Source: Clostridia bacterium
GTDB taxonomy: Bacteria > Bacillota > Clostridia > Christensenellales > UBA1242
Direction: 5' to 3'
DNA length: 45,595 nucleotides
NCBI GenBank assembly: GCA_017468205.1
Contig: JAFUJK010000015.1
Coordinates: 1 to 45,595 of the forward strand
Part shown: in pieces, positions 23,548-30,460 of the stretch
Position numbering within the stretch: the first letter of the stretch is position 1
Layout: every line of letters begins with the position of its first letter
Notes under the pieces: generated by a model
Told to the model about the DNA's origin: nothing
The model's input: the letters and a program-made list of their open reading frames with translations, nothing else
The model's database searches: none
Position numbers and translations under genes: made by a program

Positions 23548-23643
23548 TCGACAAATCAATAGCAAACGCTACTTGATTAATAATCGACAAGTGGCACAAT
23601 ATGTCGCCACCCTATAAGACAAGGTTTAGCCTTATCTTTTTTT
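23548..23643 (+). ncRNA. Predicted structured small RNA 1 (about 95 nt)
   Basis: No reading frame fits behind the promoter. The transcript would fold into three hairpins. The first (23554-23578) is AATCAATAGC paired with GCTA-c-TTGATT around an AAAC loop, with one bulged C. The second (23591-23610) is GTGGCACA paired with TGT-c-GCCAC around ATA, again with one bulged C. The third (23616-23638) is AAGACAAGG/CCTTATCTT with one mismatch and a U-run, a terminator. Each of the first two hairpins is preceded by the same eight bases ATCGACAA. It matches no RNA family I know (not 6S, SRP RNA, tmRNA or a riboswitch). It ends against the 3' end of the SDR gene. Confidence 0.6.
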
Positions 23644-24436
23644 ATTTTTGTTTTGATTTTAAAATTTTCTTTATTATTTTTGTCTGCATCTTTGATGGTA
23701 GCAAATTTAGTAATTTTAACAAAAAATTGCGATTTATATTGTAGACATATTTAGGCTTTTTTGCTTTGACGCTTTTTAATACTAATTTCGCTAGCTTTTC
23801 AGTACTTATCATTTTTGATTCAACGGAGTTTACGATTTGCTTAAATTTTTCTGCGTTATATTTATAATATTTTGTATTTTCGGTGAATGCGTCCAATGCA
23901 TTTGTGGAGTCGGTGAGAAGTCCTGTATCAACAGCACCAGGTCTTATTACACTTACGTAAATGTTTAAAAGTTGTAATTCCATACGAAGTGAATACGCAT
24001 ATTTTTCAATAGTAGTCTTGGTTATGCCATAAATGCCTGTAAAAGGTAGGGGGTCAAGTGGCGCCAGTTCGCTTGAAGTGATGATTATTTTTGATTTTTC
24101 TTTGAGTAATGGCATAAAGATTTTATTTATTCTGTATATTCCGAAAACATTAACATCAAAAATGCGCAAAAATTCGCTTTCTTCCATTTCAATTAACGAA
24201 TTCATTTTGTAAATACCTGCAAAATGGATTATGGCATCTAAATGAGTTATTTGTTTGGAAATTTTTTCAAAAGCGTCAAGTATATTTTTTTCTTTTGTAA
24301 CATCAACTTGAAAGTAGTTTTCATCATTACTTTCCATATAGTCTAGGCAAAAAACGTTATAGCCGTTATCTTTTAATAATTGGCAGGTGGCTTTGCCCAT
24401 TCCTCCAAGTGCGCCTGTAACTAAAATATTTTTCAT
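23642..24436 (-). CDS. Short-chain dehydrogenase/reductase, classical SDR
   Basis: This is a 264-residue NAD(P)-dependent oxidoreductase. The cofactor motif TGALGGMG is at residues 7-14, with NAG-like HFAG near 71, catalytic Ser in ITSSELAPL near 122 and YGITK near 137. The C-terminus carries a basic helical tail (about 230-264; KKILKSKQK) that may contact the membrane. The substrate is unknown. Its promoter places transcription start at or next to the A of the ATG, so the mRNA seems leaderless; no ribosome-binding site is present. It lies between two predicted small RNAs and near an RHS relic, so it may be an accessory gene. Confidence 0.82.
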   Translation of the reverse strand: MKNILVTGALGGMGKATCQLLKDNGYNVFCLDYMESNDENYFQVDVTKEKNILDAFEKISKQITHLDAIIHFAGIYKMNSLIEMEESEFLRIFDVNVFGIYRINKIFMPLLKEKSKIIITSSELAPLDPLPFTGIYGITKTTIEKYAYSLRMELQLLNIYVSVIRPGAVDTGLLTDSTNALDAFTENTKYYKYNAEKFKQIVNSVESKMISTEKLAKLVLKSVKAKKPKYVYNINRNFLLKLLNLLPSKMQTKIIKKILKSKQK

Positions 24437-24442
24437 AATTTT

Positions 24443-24471
24443 ATTATATCATAAAAAATACTATTTGGCAA
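24443..24471 (-). promoter_or_regulatory. Sigma-A promoter of the SDR gene (leaderless)
   Basis: On the minus strand TTGCCA (24466-24471), 17 bases, TATAAT (24443-24448). Only six bases separate the -10 box from the ATG. Confidence 0.7.
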
Positions 24472-24502
24472 TTGAAACAATACTTATTTACAACTATTAT
24501 TT

Positions 24503-24517
24503 AGTTGACGGTCAACT
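24503..24517. promoter_or_regulatory. Perfect palindrome, possible repressor operator
   Basis: AGTTGAC-G-GTCAACT is a perfect 7-bp inverted repeat around one base. It lies about 30 bases upstream of the SDR -35 box and about 20 bases before the small RNA 2 promoter, between two divergent units. Confidence 0.45.
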
Positions 24518-24538
24518 TTATTTTTCTGTTAAAAACTA

Positions 24539-24567
24539 TTGACTTTTTTGTTCTTTTAGCATATACT
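24539..24567 (+). promoter_or_regulatory. Strong sigma-A promoter of small RNA 2
   Basis: TTGACT (24539-24544), 17 bases, TATACT (24562-24567); a duplicate of the promoter at 23514-23542. Confidence 0.75.
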
Positions 24568-24573
24568 TAAATA

Positions 24574-24625
24574 TAGTCGATTTGACATCACGCTTTCGAG
24601 CAGTGCAGTCATCGACTTTTTATTT
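24574..24625 (+). ncRNA. Predicted small hairpin RNA 2 (about 50 nt)
   Basis: The transcript from the duplicated promoter would form one long stem: AGTCGA (24575-24580) with TCGACT (24612-24617), then GAC/GTC, CAC/GTG and GCT/AGC closing a TTCG tetraloop (24595-24598), followed by a T-run. The layered pairing and stable tetraloop suggest a real RNA, but it could also be a promoter-proximal terminator of a relic transcript. Nothing codes in 24626-24940; that stretch is A/T-rich with no feature I can support. Confidence 0.5.
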
Positions 24626-24940
24626 TTGATTTACCATATTTGAATTTGCGTTTGCAATAAATTCTTCTTTTAATATTGTTTTATTCACTTTTTAGATTAA
24701 AATTTATTTTGATTTCTGATTGATATTTACTTTGCACAAGTAACTTAAAAAATACTAAAAATTTGTTTTTTCTGTATCATTTAGTGTTGTTGAAACAAGG
24801 AACATAAAAGTTTTTTAACGAGATTGTAAAGTTTTCAGCAAATAAAAAACTGTAATGAAAAAGTATCACACGAAATAAAGAAAGAAAAAAGCAGTAAATA
24901 GAAACTTTGGCGACAAAAACAACAAATGTGATTAAGATAA

Positions 24941-25150
24941 AATTTTAAAATTTCGTACCTTGACAATGGAATATTTGTTGACATTGATGAAAATACAACG
25001 TATAATACAAATATAACTAGTTTGTATGTTGCATTGAAAAACCCGTTCCGTTATCGTGGTTACTATTACGATAATGAAACAAAACTCTATTATCTAAAAA
25101 AAGTTGTTAATCATATAGCTCAAATATTTAGAAGAGTTTTACAAATTTAG
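24941..25150 (+). pseudogene. Relic of an RHS/YD-repeat polymorphic toxin protein
   Basis: A short frame without a start codon, bounded upstream by a stop at 24938-24940, encodes a segment with NPFRYRGYYYDNETKLYYL at about 25040-25096. This is the hallmark of the C-terminal RHS core, usually NPFRYRGYYYD.ETGLYYL followed by .SRYYDP. Upstream residues (FVDIDENTTYNTN) also fit the core. The conserved SRYYDP and the toxin domain are gone; only some 17 unrelated residues follow before the stop at 25148-25150. The rest of the large gene is absent, so this is a deletion remnant. The stop sits at the ribosome-binding site of the next gene. Confidence 0.65.
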
Positions 25151-25159
25151 GAGTTTTTT

Positions 25160-25621
25160 ATGGAAGTTGTGTTTTGGAAACATAAAAGTTATTTGGTTTT
25201 TATGACATTTATAATTTTTATAGCATTAATTAGTTCTATAATTTTTGCAATATTAGCTATTACTAATATTGATATGTTGATAGGATGTGCTTTTATGTTT
25301 ATAGTATTTATTATAGGTATATGCTGCATATTTATTAATAATAATTTTTTATCAAAATTAACATTTTCAGAAGATGGTATAAAATGGACTCGATTTAATA
25401 AAGAAATTATGTTTATGAACTGGGATGAAATTGTAGAAATTAAACAAACCCCAGCAGGTAGAGCAACATGTTATTTAACCTTTGATACTGGACAAAAGTT
25501 TATGCATATAGATGTATCATCAAAGAAAATGTACGATGCAATAATTAATATTTGTCCAAGTGGAAATATAAAATATAGGATTCGTAATTTGGATTTTTTA
25601 AAATGGTATCAAAGAAAATAA
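25160..25621 (+). CDS. Small membrane protein with PH-like domain, possible orphan immunity protein
   Basis: The 153-residue protein has two N-terminal hydrophobic helices (about 10-34 and 38-58) and a soluble C-terminal part (LTFSEDGIKWTRFNKEIMFMNWDEIVEI near 71, then YLTFDTG) that looks like bacterial PH/YcxB-like domains. AGGAG precedes the ATG. It directly follows the RHS remnant, the usual place of an immunity gene after its toxin, so an orphan immunity role is inferred. No family is recognised with certainty. Confidence 0.55.
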   Translation: MEVVFWKHKSYLVFMTFIIFIALISSIIFAILAITNIDMLIGCAFMFIVFIIGICCIFINNNFLSKLTFSEDGIKWTRFNKEIMFMNWDEIVEIKQTPAGRATCYLTFDTGQKFMHIDVSSKKMYDAIINICPSGNIKYRIRNLDFLKWYQRK

Positions 25622-25649
25622 ATTTCAAATAAAATTGAGAATATCGCAA

Positions 25650-25676
25650 AAAACCAAGGCATTTGCCTTGGTTTTT
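25650..25676. terminator. Bidirectional terminator
   Basis: An 11-bp stem AAAACCAAGGC/GCCTTGGTTTT (25650-25660 with 25665-25675), loop ATTT, between convergent genes. Confidence 0.8.
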
Positions 25677-25688
25677 ATTGTTTTTGAT

Positions 25689-27473
25689 TTAGTTTTGGAA
25701 ATTTACTGCTGAATTAGGTAGGATTGCTTCCTTTTGCTCAACTTCAACTTTTCCGCCTTTCTTTTCTACCAAAGTTTTTGGTGCTTCAAATTTTGCTAAT
25801 GGGGTATTTATAATTTCACGTTGTGCCCTGCTTGGATTTGGAGCTGATGTTAATGAAATTGTGCTAGCATATTGACCACGCTCGGCTGTGGTGATTGGTG
25901 AGCGAATTGAATTATTTTGACGTAAGTCATAGGCATTAGATACGTTTTGTCTTTTAGTTAAATTTGCATTGTTAGACAAGGTTGTTTGTTTTGTTTCGTT
26001 TTGAGTTGTTGCATTTTCATCATCTACTGTTTCCATATTATCAAAAACTGCATTTAGAGCTATAAGCGCCTCGTTAGCGCAAGTAAAGTAAACCTCGCGA
26101 CTTTCTAAAATTCCTCTCATTTCAAGGTAAATTGGACTAGTATCCGCATTATTACCTTCGGTGCTTTGAATAATTGCAAGCATTCCTGCGCTGTGCATTA
26201 AATCAAAGTGACTTTGAGCAAGTTTTTTTGACATACATTGCAAAACGTGTGAATAACCATCGATTAACTTTACTTGTTCTTCATCAAGTTCAACTGTTTT
26301 ACTTATAACTTTGTTCATATTTTCACGTGCGATTTCCATATTACTGTTCATTTCTTCGTTGATTGTTGAAAGACGTTCGTTTAGGTCAGCAATAGTTTGT
26401 TGTGTGGTTGTATTTGTAGTTGCGTTGCGATGCAATGAATTGCTCATAGTGTTTGTTGAGCGGGTTGTAGAATTTGTAGAGTTTGTGGCTGTGCGACTTG
26501 TCGTGTTTGTATTGTTTTGAGTTGATGCACGATTTGTGTTATTTTGAGTAGATGTGTTAGAATTTTGTGCGTTATTAGTTGAATTTGTGTTTTGATTAAG
26601 ATTAGTTGAGTTACTGGTATTCGTATTTAATCCATTGTTAGAAATGCCGTTATTATTTGTGCCGTTTGCGAGATTGGTGCCACTATTTAACATAGCACCA
26701 TTATTGTTGTAGGTGTTGCCATCAATATTAGTGTTAGTGTTGTTTTTATAAGTGTCGATGTTGTTTGTGCGAACCATACTATCAAGGTTGCCAGTTTTTC
26801 CGCTGTTTACATTGCCTTCGACAACTTTATTTCCATTGCCTTGATTAGGAAGAACACCAGAATTTGCATTGTTTATACCATATGGTGATGTGCCTTGAAT
26901 ATTTGTTGAAAGGTTGTTGGTGCCGTTGTTGAAGTTTGTTCTGTTGTTCGCTAAATTTTGACCATTTGCATTGTTGTTTACATTTGTTTGACTAGCATTA
27001 TTATTTGCGTTGTTAGAAGTTTTTGTTTCAGCATTATTAGTGTTGTTAACTGTTCCATTAGTGCCGTTGTTTGGAGTTGTTGCTGTTTGATTATTTAAGT
27101 TGTTTGTAGTGTTGGTAGAATTATTGGTTCTAGCAACATTTTGTTTTTCTTGCGTGTTTTGTTCGTTATGTGTACGAGTATTGTTTTGAGTTGTTGAATT
27201 GTTAGTATCATTTGATGTTGAATTGTTAGCTGTGTTATCGCGATAAGTGTCAATATTGCGTGGTAAAATGCGATAGTCTTGTGTTTTATTTAAAGTGTAA
27301 TCCTCATTTATATTAAGTTGTTCGCTATCCAATTCAAGTGTATTTGCTGCAATGTGTATGCTTTCGATGTTGTCTCGTAAAACATTATTAGAATTCTTTT
27401 GTAATTCATCGCTAATGCCTACAAAAGTAGTAGCGAGTGCCAAACTAACTGATAAAACTAGTATTTTTTTCAT
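25689..27473 (-). CDS. Secreted Asn/Thr-rich low-complexity protein
   Basis: The 594-residue protein has a signal peptide (MKKILVLSVSLALATTFVG). Residues about 75-355 are almost entirely Asn, Thr, Ser, Gly and Gln. This low-complexity region has no fixed tandem unit and resembles prion-like or amyloid-forming sequence. NIDTYRDNT (near 73) and NIDTYKNNT (near 235) form a repeated motif. A helical charged domain follows (about 365-480: ADLNERLSTINEEMN, EEQVKLIDGYSHVL), then a second polar region and a Lys/Glu-rich end. AGAGGTG precedes the ATG. It is divergent from spoVAC. I do not recognise it. A spore-surface or wall role is only a guess from its neighbours. Confidence 0.75.
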   Translation of the reverse strand: MKKILVLSVSLALATTFVGISDELQKNSNNVLRDNIESIHIAANTLELDSEQLNINEDYTLNKTQDYRILPRNIDTYRDNTANNSTSNDTNNSTTQNNTRTHNEQNTQEKQNVARTNNSTNTTNNLNNQTATTPNNGTNGTVNNTNNAETKTSNNANNNASQTNVNNNANGQNLANNRTNFNNGTNNLSTNIQGTSPYGINNANSGVLPNQGNGNKVVEGNVNSGKTGNLDSMVRTNNIDTYKNNTNTNIDGNTYNNNGAMLNSGTNLANGTNNNGISNNGLNTNTSNSTNLNQNTNSTNNAQNSNTSTQNNTNRASTQNNTNTTSRTATNSTNSTTRSTNTMSNSLHRNATTNTTTQQTIADLNERLSTINEEMNSNMEIARENMNKVISKTVELDEEQVKLIDGYSHVLQCMSKKLAQSHFDLMHSAGMLAIIQSTEGNNADTSPIYLEMRGILESREVYFTCANEALIALNAVFDNMETVDDENATTQNETKQTTLSNNANLTKRQNVSNAYDLRQNNSIRSPITTAERGQYASTISLTSAPNPSRAQREIINTPLAKFEAPKTLVEKKGGKVEVEQKEAILPNSAVNFQN

Positions 27474-27601
27474 AAATTCACCTCTAAAAAATATTTTTCA
27501 AGTCTAGTTTGTTTAATTTCTTACAAAATATTTATGAAATATTAAATTTTTAGTTTGATTTTCCTTTTTTTGTCTAAACTCTTGCTGTATGGAGGATATT
27601 T

Positions 27602-28048
27602 ATGAACGAAAATGAGAGGAATTTGCGTTATAATGCGTATGTTGAATCAAAAATGCCAAAAACTAAACCGTGGCCATCACTTTTTCACGCTTTTTGGGTT
27701 GGTGGATTGATTTGCTGTGTTGGTGAATTAATAAAAGATTTGTGCTTATATATTTTTCCATATATGAGTACACAAGAAGCTTCAAACTGGGCATTAATCG
27801 CTCTAATTATAATTGCAGCATTTTTAACCGCTATTGGAATTTTTGACCGCATTGGTGCTTATGCGGGCGCGGGAACTATTGTGCCTATAACGGGATTTAG
27901 TAACTCAATTGCTAGCCCGGCGCTTGAATTTAAGCGTGAAGGTCTAGTATTTGGACTCATGGCTAAAATGTTTATTATCGCAGGTCCTGTAATTGTAACT
28001 GGTGTCGTCGCCTCTGTGATTGTTGGTCTAGTATATCTATTTATATAG
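27602..28048 (+). CDS. spoVAC: Stage V sporulation protein AC
   Basis: SpoVAC is a membrane component of the SpoVA channel that moves Ca-dipicolinate into the forespore and out at germination; in Bacillus it behaves as a mechanosensitive channel. The 148 residues show several hydrophobic helices and the family pattern PWPSLFHAFWVGGLICCVGE near 23, then AGAGTIVPITGFSNSI near 87 and SPALEFKREGLVFGL. GGAGG precedes the ATG. It begins a cluster AC-AD-AE. No sigma-G promoter could be found with confidence. Confidence 0.94.
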   Translation: MNENERNLRYNAYVESKMPKTKPWPSLFHAFWVGGLICCVGELIKDLCLYIFPYMSTQEASNWALIALIIIAAFLTAIGIFDRIGAYAGAGTIVPITGFSNSIASPALEFKREGLVFGLMAKMFIIAGPVIVTGVVASVIVGLVYLFI

Positions 28049-28055
28049 GAGGGGA

Positions 28056-29084
28056 ATGATGTTAAATCGACTAGGAAATCAGACATTAGTGTTTAAAAAT
28101 AAGCCTCGTGTAGTTGGAAGTTATTCGGTCGTTGGTCCAAAAGAAGGGAAGGGAAACTTTGGCAAATTTTTTCATAAAGTGCTTGAAGATGACCTTTTTG
28201 GCGAAAAAAGTTATGAAGCGGCTGAAAGTAAAATGTTAAAACTTGCGATAACCGAGGCGATTTCGGATGCTCGAATAAATAAAGATGAAGTTGATGCATT
28301 ATTTGCTGGTGACCTTATGAATCAAATCATAAGCAGTAGTTTTGCGGCAAAAACTTTGGGAGTGCCATATTTTGGGTTATTTGGGGCTTGTAGTACGATG
28401 GCAGAATCGCTTATTATGGGTGCGTGCCACGTTGACGGAGGTTTTGCGCGATATGTGGCTTGCGCAACAGGTAGTCATTTTAGTAGTGCAGAAAAGCAAT
28501 TTCGCTATCCTCTTGAATTGGGTACGCAACGCCCTCCTTCTTCACAATGGACTGTTACTGGAATGGGGTGTACAATTCTCGGAAACACGAACACAGGAAT
28601 TTGTGTTGAGAGTGCAACAATTGGGAAGGTAGTGGATTGGGGTGTTTCCGATGTAAATAATATGGGCGCAGCAATGTGTCCAGCCGCAACGGACACGTTA
28701 AAAGCACACTTTTATGATACGGGAAAAACACCTGATGATTATGACCTTATTTTAACTGGCGATTTGGGGAAATTGGGTAGTGAGATTTTACTTGATTTGA
28801 TGGAATATAACGGATTTAAGATTGGAAATAATTATAGTGATTGCGGTCAAATGATGTACAATAATACGCAAAAAACCTTTATGGGTGGAAGCGGTTGTGG
28901 TTGCGGGGCGAGCATCTTAAATAGTTATGTGTATTCACGTATGCGTAAGGGGGAATTGAAAAATGTGTTGTTTGTTGCAACTGGTGCGCTTATGAGTACC
29001 ACATCAAGTCAGCAAGGCAATTCTATTCCAAGTATAGCGCACGCAGTTTCATTTAGTTTGGGAGGTAAAGAAAGAAATGTTTGA
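28056..29084 (+). CDS. spoVAD: Stage V sporulation protein AD
   Basis: SpoVAD has a thiolase-like fold and binds dipicolinic acid directly in the SpoVA machinery. The 342-residue protein carries the family's GACSTMAESL segment near 111, HFSSAEKQFRYP near 142, TGDLGKLG near 232 and a Gly/Cys-rich GGSGCGCGAS near 283. Two ATGs in tandem (28056, 28059) follow AGGAGGGG; either may be used. The 3' end overlaps spoVAE by 8 bases. Confidence 0.95.
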   Translation: MMLNRLGNQTLVFKNKPRVVGSYSVVGPKEGKGNFGKFFHKVLEDDLFGEKSYEAAESKMLKLAITEAISDARINKDEVDALFAGDLMNQIISSSFAAKTLGVPYFGLFGACSTMAESLIMGACHVDGGFARYVACATGSHFSSAEKQFRYPLELGTQRPPSSQWTVTGMGCTILGNTNTGICVESATIGKVVDWGVSDVNNMGAAMCPAATDTLKAHFYDTGKTPDDYDLILTGDLGKLGSEILLDLMEYNGFKIGNNYSDCGQMMYNNTQKTFMGGSGCGCGASILNSYVYSRMRKGELKNVLFVATGALMSTTSSQQGNSIPSIAHAVSFSLGGKERNV

Positions 29085-29445
29085 CCCTATAATGTATTTA
29101 AAAGTGTTTGCAATCGGTGGACTTGTGTGTATGATTGGTCAAATTTTAATTATAACAACAAAAATGACTAGTGCGCGTATTTTGGTATCTTTCCTCTTAT
29201 TTGGAGTAGTGTTAGAGGCATTTGGTTGGTTTGAACCAATCAGAGACTTTGCTGGTGCTGGAATTTCTGTTCCAATTATCGGTTTTGGTGCAAGTCTTGC
29301 GCGTGGTGCTATTGATGCGGGTAATGTTACAGGATTGCTAGGTGTGTTTACTGGTGGTTTAACTACCGTTGCGGGTGGTTTAGCGGCGGCAATCTTTGCG
29401 GGCTATGTGTTTGGGCTCATTTTTAGTAGCCGAACTAAAAAGTAA
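29077..29445 (+). CDS. spoVAE: Stage V sporulation protein AE (SpoVAEb type)
   Basis: This is a 122-residue membrane protein of the SpoVA complex. It has paralogy with SpoVAC: AGAGISVPIIGFGASLARGA near residue 66 parallels the AGAGTIVPITGF of SpoVAC. About four hydrophobic helices are seen. Its 8-base overlap with spoVAD couples translation. Cytosolic SpoVAEa, SpoVAA/AB and SpoVAF are not present, matching the minimal AC-AD-AE sets of Clostridia. Confidence 0.93.
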   Translation: MFDPIMYLKVFAIGGLVCMIGQILIITTKMTSARILVSFLLFGVVLEAFGWFEPIRDFAGAGISVPIIGFGASLARGAIDAGNVTGLLGVFTGGLTTVAGGLAAAIFAGYVFGLIFSSRTKK

Positions 29446-29476
29446 ACTTTAAATATAAAAGTGCATATAAATATGT

Positions 29477-30151
29477 ATGCCTAAAAATAGAATAAAAAGA
29501 AAATTAAGAGCAAAAACAAAGTTGCTAATAGCGCTGGTTATTTTGCTCGTAATTTTTATTTCTGTTTTGCTGTTTTTTAATTATTATGTAAATCCCGTAA
29601 TAATTCAAGTCAGCGAAGCAACAGTAACTTCACTTACCAGCAAATCGGTAAATAGTGCAGTTCAAACTGTCATCAATAATACTAACGTATATGATGATTT
29701 GATACAAATTAATACAGATGTTGATGGTAATATTACAAATTTTTCAGTAAATTCTATCCTAATAAACAGATTGGGGAAAGAGATAGGAAAAACCGCCCAA
29801 CAAAATTTGGAATTAGTGGGGAGTGAGGGAATTGATATTCCATTGGGAACTTTAACGGGAATTCCTATGCTTGTAGGTACAGGACCCAACATAACATTTA
29901 AAGTACAACCAATTGGAACTATTAGTTCAACATTCACTTCTGAATTTGAAAGCGCGGGCATAAACCAGACAAATCACCGTATATATATGAATGTTAAAGC
30001 ACTCGTAACTCTTGTTTTACCTACGGCGAGCAGAAGCATCACAACAAATACTCAAATCCTTATATGTGAATCAATTATAATTGGCAAAGTTCCTGACACT
30101 TATTTAAATTCTGATAGCCTTGATGAAATGATGAACTTAATCCCAAGTTAA
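29477..30151 (+). CDS. yunB: Sporulation protein YunB
   Basis: YunB is a sigma-E-regulated sporulation protein of unknown molecular role. The 224-residue protein has a basic N-terminus (RIKRKLRAKTK), one membrane helix (about 16-36), then an extracytoplasmic domain with the family pattern: VNSAVQTVI near 58, DVDGNITNFSVNSILINRLGKEIG near 79, IPLGTLTGIPMLVGTGP near 117 and MNVKALVTLVLP near 168. No ribosome-binding site is seen before the ATG. The preceding gap of 31 bases has no clear promoter. Confidence 0.86.
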   Translation: MPKNRIKRKLRAKTKLLIALVILLVIFISVLLFFNYYVNPVIIQVSEATVTSLTSKSVNSAVQTVINNTNVYDDLIQINTDVDGNITNFSVNSILINRLGKEIGKTAQQNLELVGSEGIDIPLGTLTGIPMLVGTGPNITFKVQPIGTISSTFTSEFESAGINQTNHRIYMNVKALVTLVLPTASRSITTNTQILICESIIIGKVPDTYLNSDSLDEMMNLIPS

Positions 30152-30172
30152 AAATGAATTTATAATTTTTAC

Positions 30173-30201
30173 TTGACATTATTGTGTGTATATGATAAAA
30201 T
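30173..30201 (+). promoter_or_regulatory. Sigma-A promoter of the T-box/pheST operon
   Basis: TTGACA (30173-30178), 17 bases, TAAAAT (30196-30201). Confidence 0.8.
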
Positions 30202-30207
30202 AATTGC

Positions 30208-30440
30208 ATCTAAATAGAGATGCGTTGAGAAAGACTAGTAACCAAAATACCTTTTACAGAGAGAGGCGAAAGCTGAGATGCCTTAAAGCAATGTTTTGGC
30301 GAATTCACTTTTTAGCACTTTTGTTGAAATTAAGTAGGCAAAGGCGTTCGGTTTACGTCAAAACTTAATTAAGTGCCCTTTGGGGAATTTAGGTGGTACC
30401 GCGGAGAAACTTCGTCCTAAAATTTAGGCGGAGTTTTTTC
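30208..30440 (+). promoter_or_regulatory. T-box leader, phenylalanine-specific
   Basis: This riboswitch reads the charging state of tRNA-Phe. Stem I contains the AGAGAG and GCTGAGA elements (about 30258-30281) and a specifier loop GAATTCAC in which TTC (30304-30306) is the Phe codon. The conserved T-box AGGTGGTACCGCG is at 30392-30404. A terminator stem with one bulge (about 30410-30434) and T-run competes with the antiterminator. Uncharged tRNA-Phe would permit read-through into pheS. Confidence 0.9.
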
Positions 30441-30460
30441 GTTTTTAAAAGGAGAATAAA

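Noticed and set aside
23548..23643. Small RNA 1 as 6S RNA, SRP RNA or a tRNA
   Set aside because: It lacks the long central bubble of 6S RNA, the conserved SRP apical loop, and any cloverleaf or CCA end.
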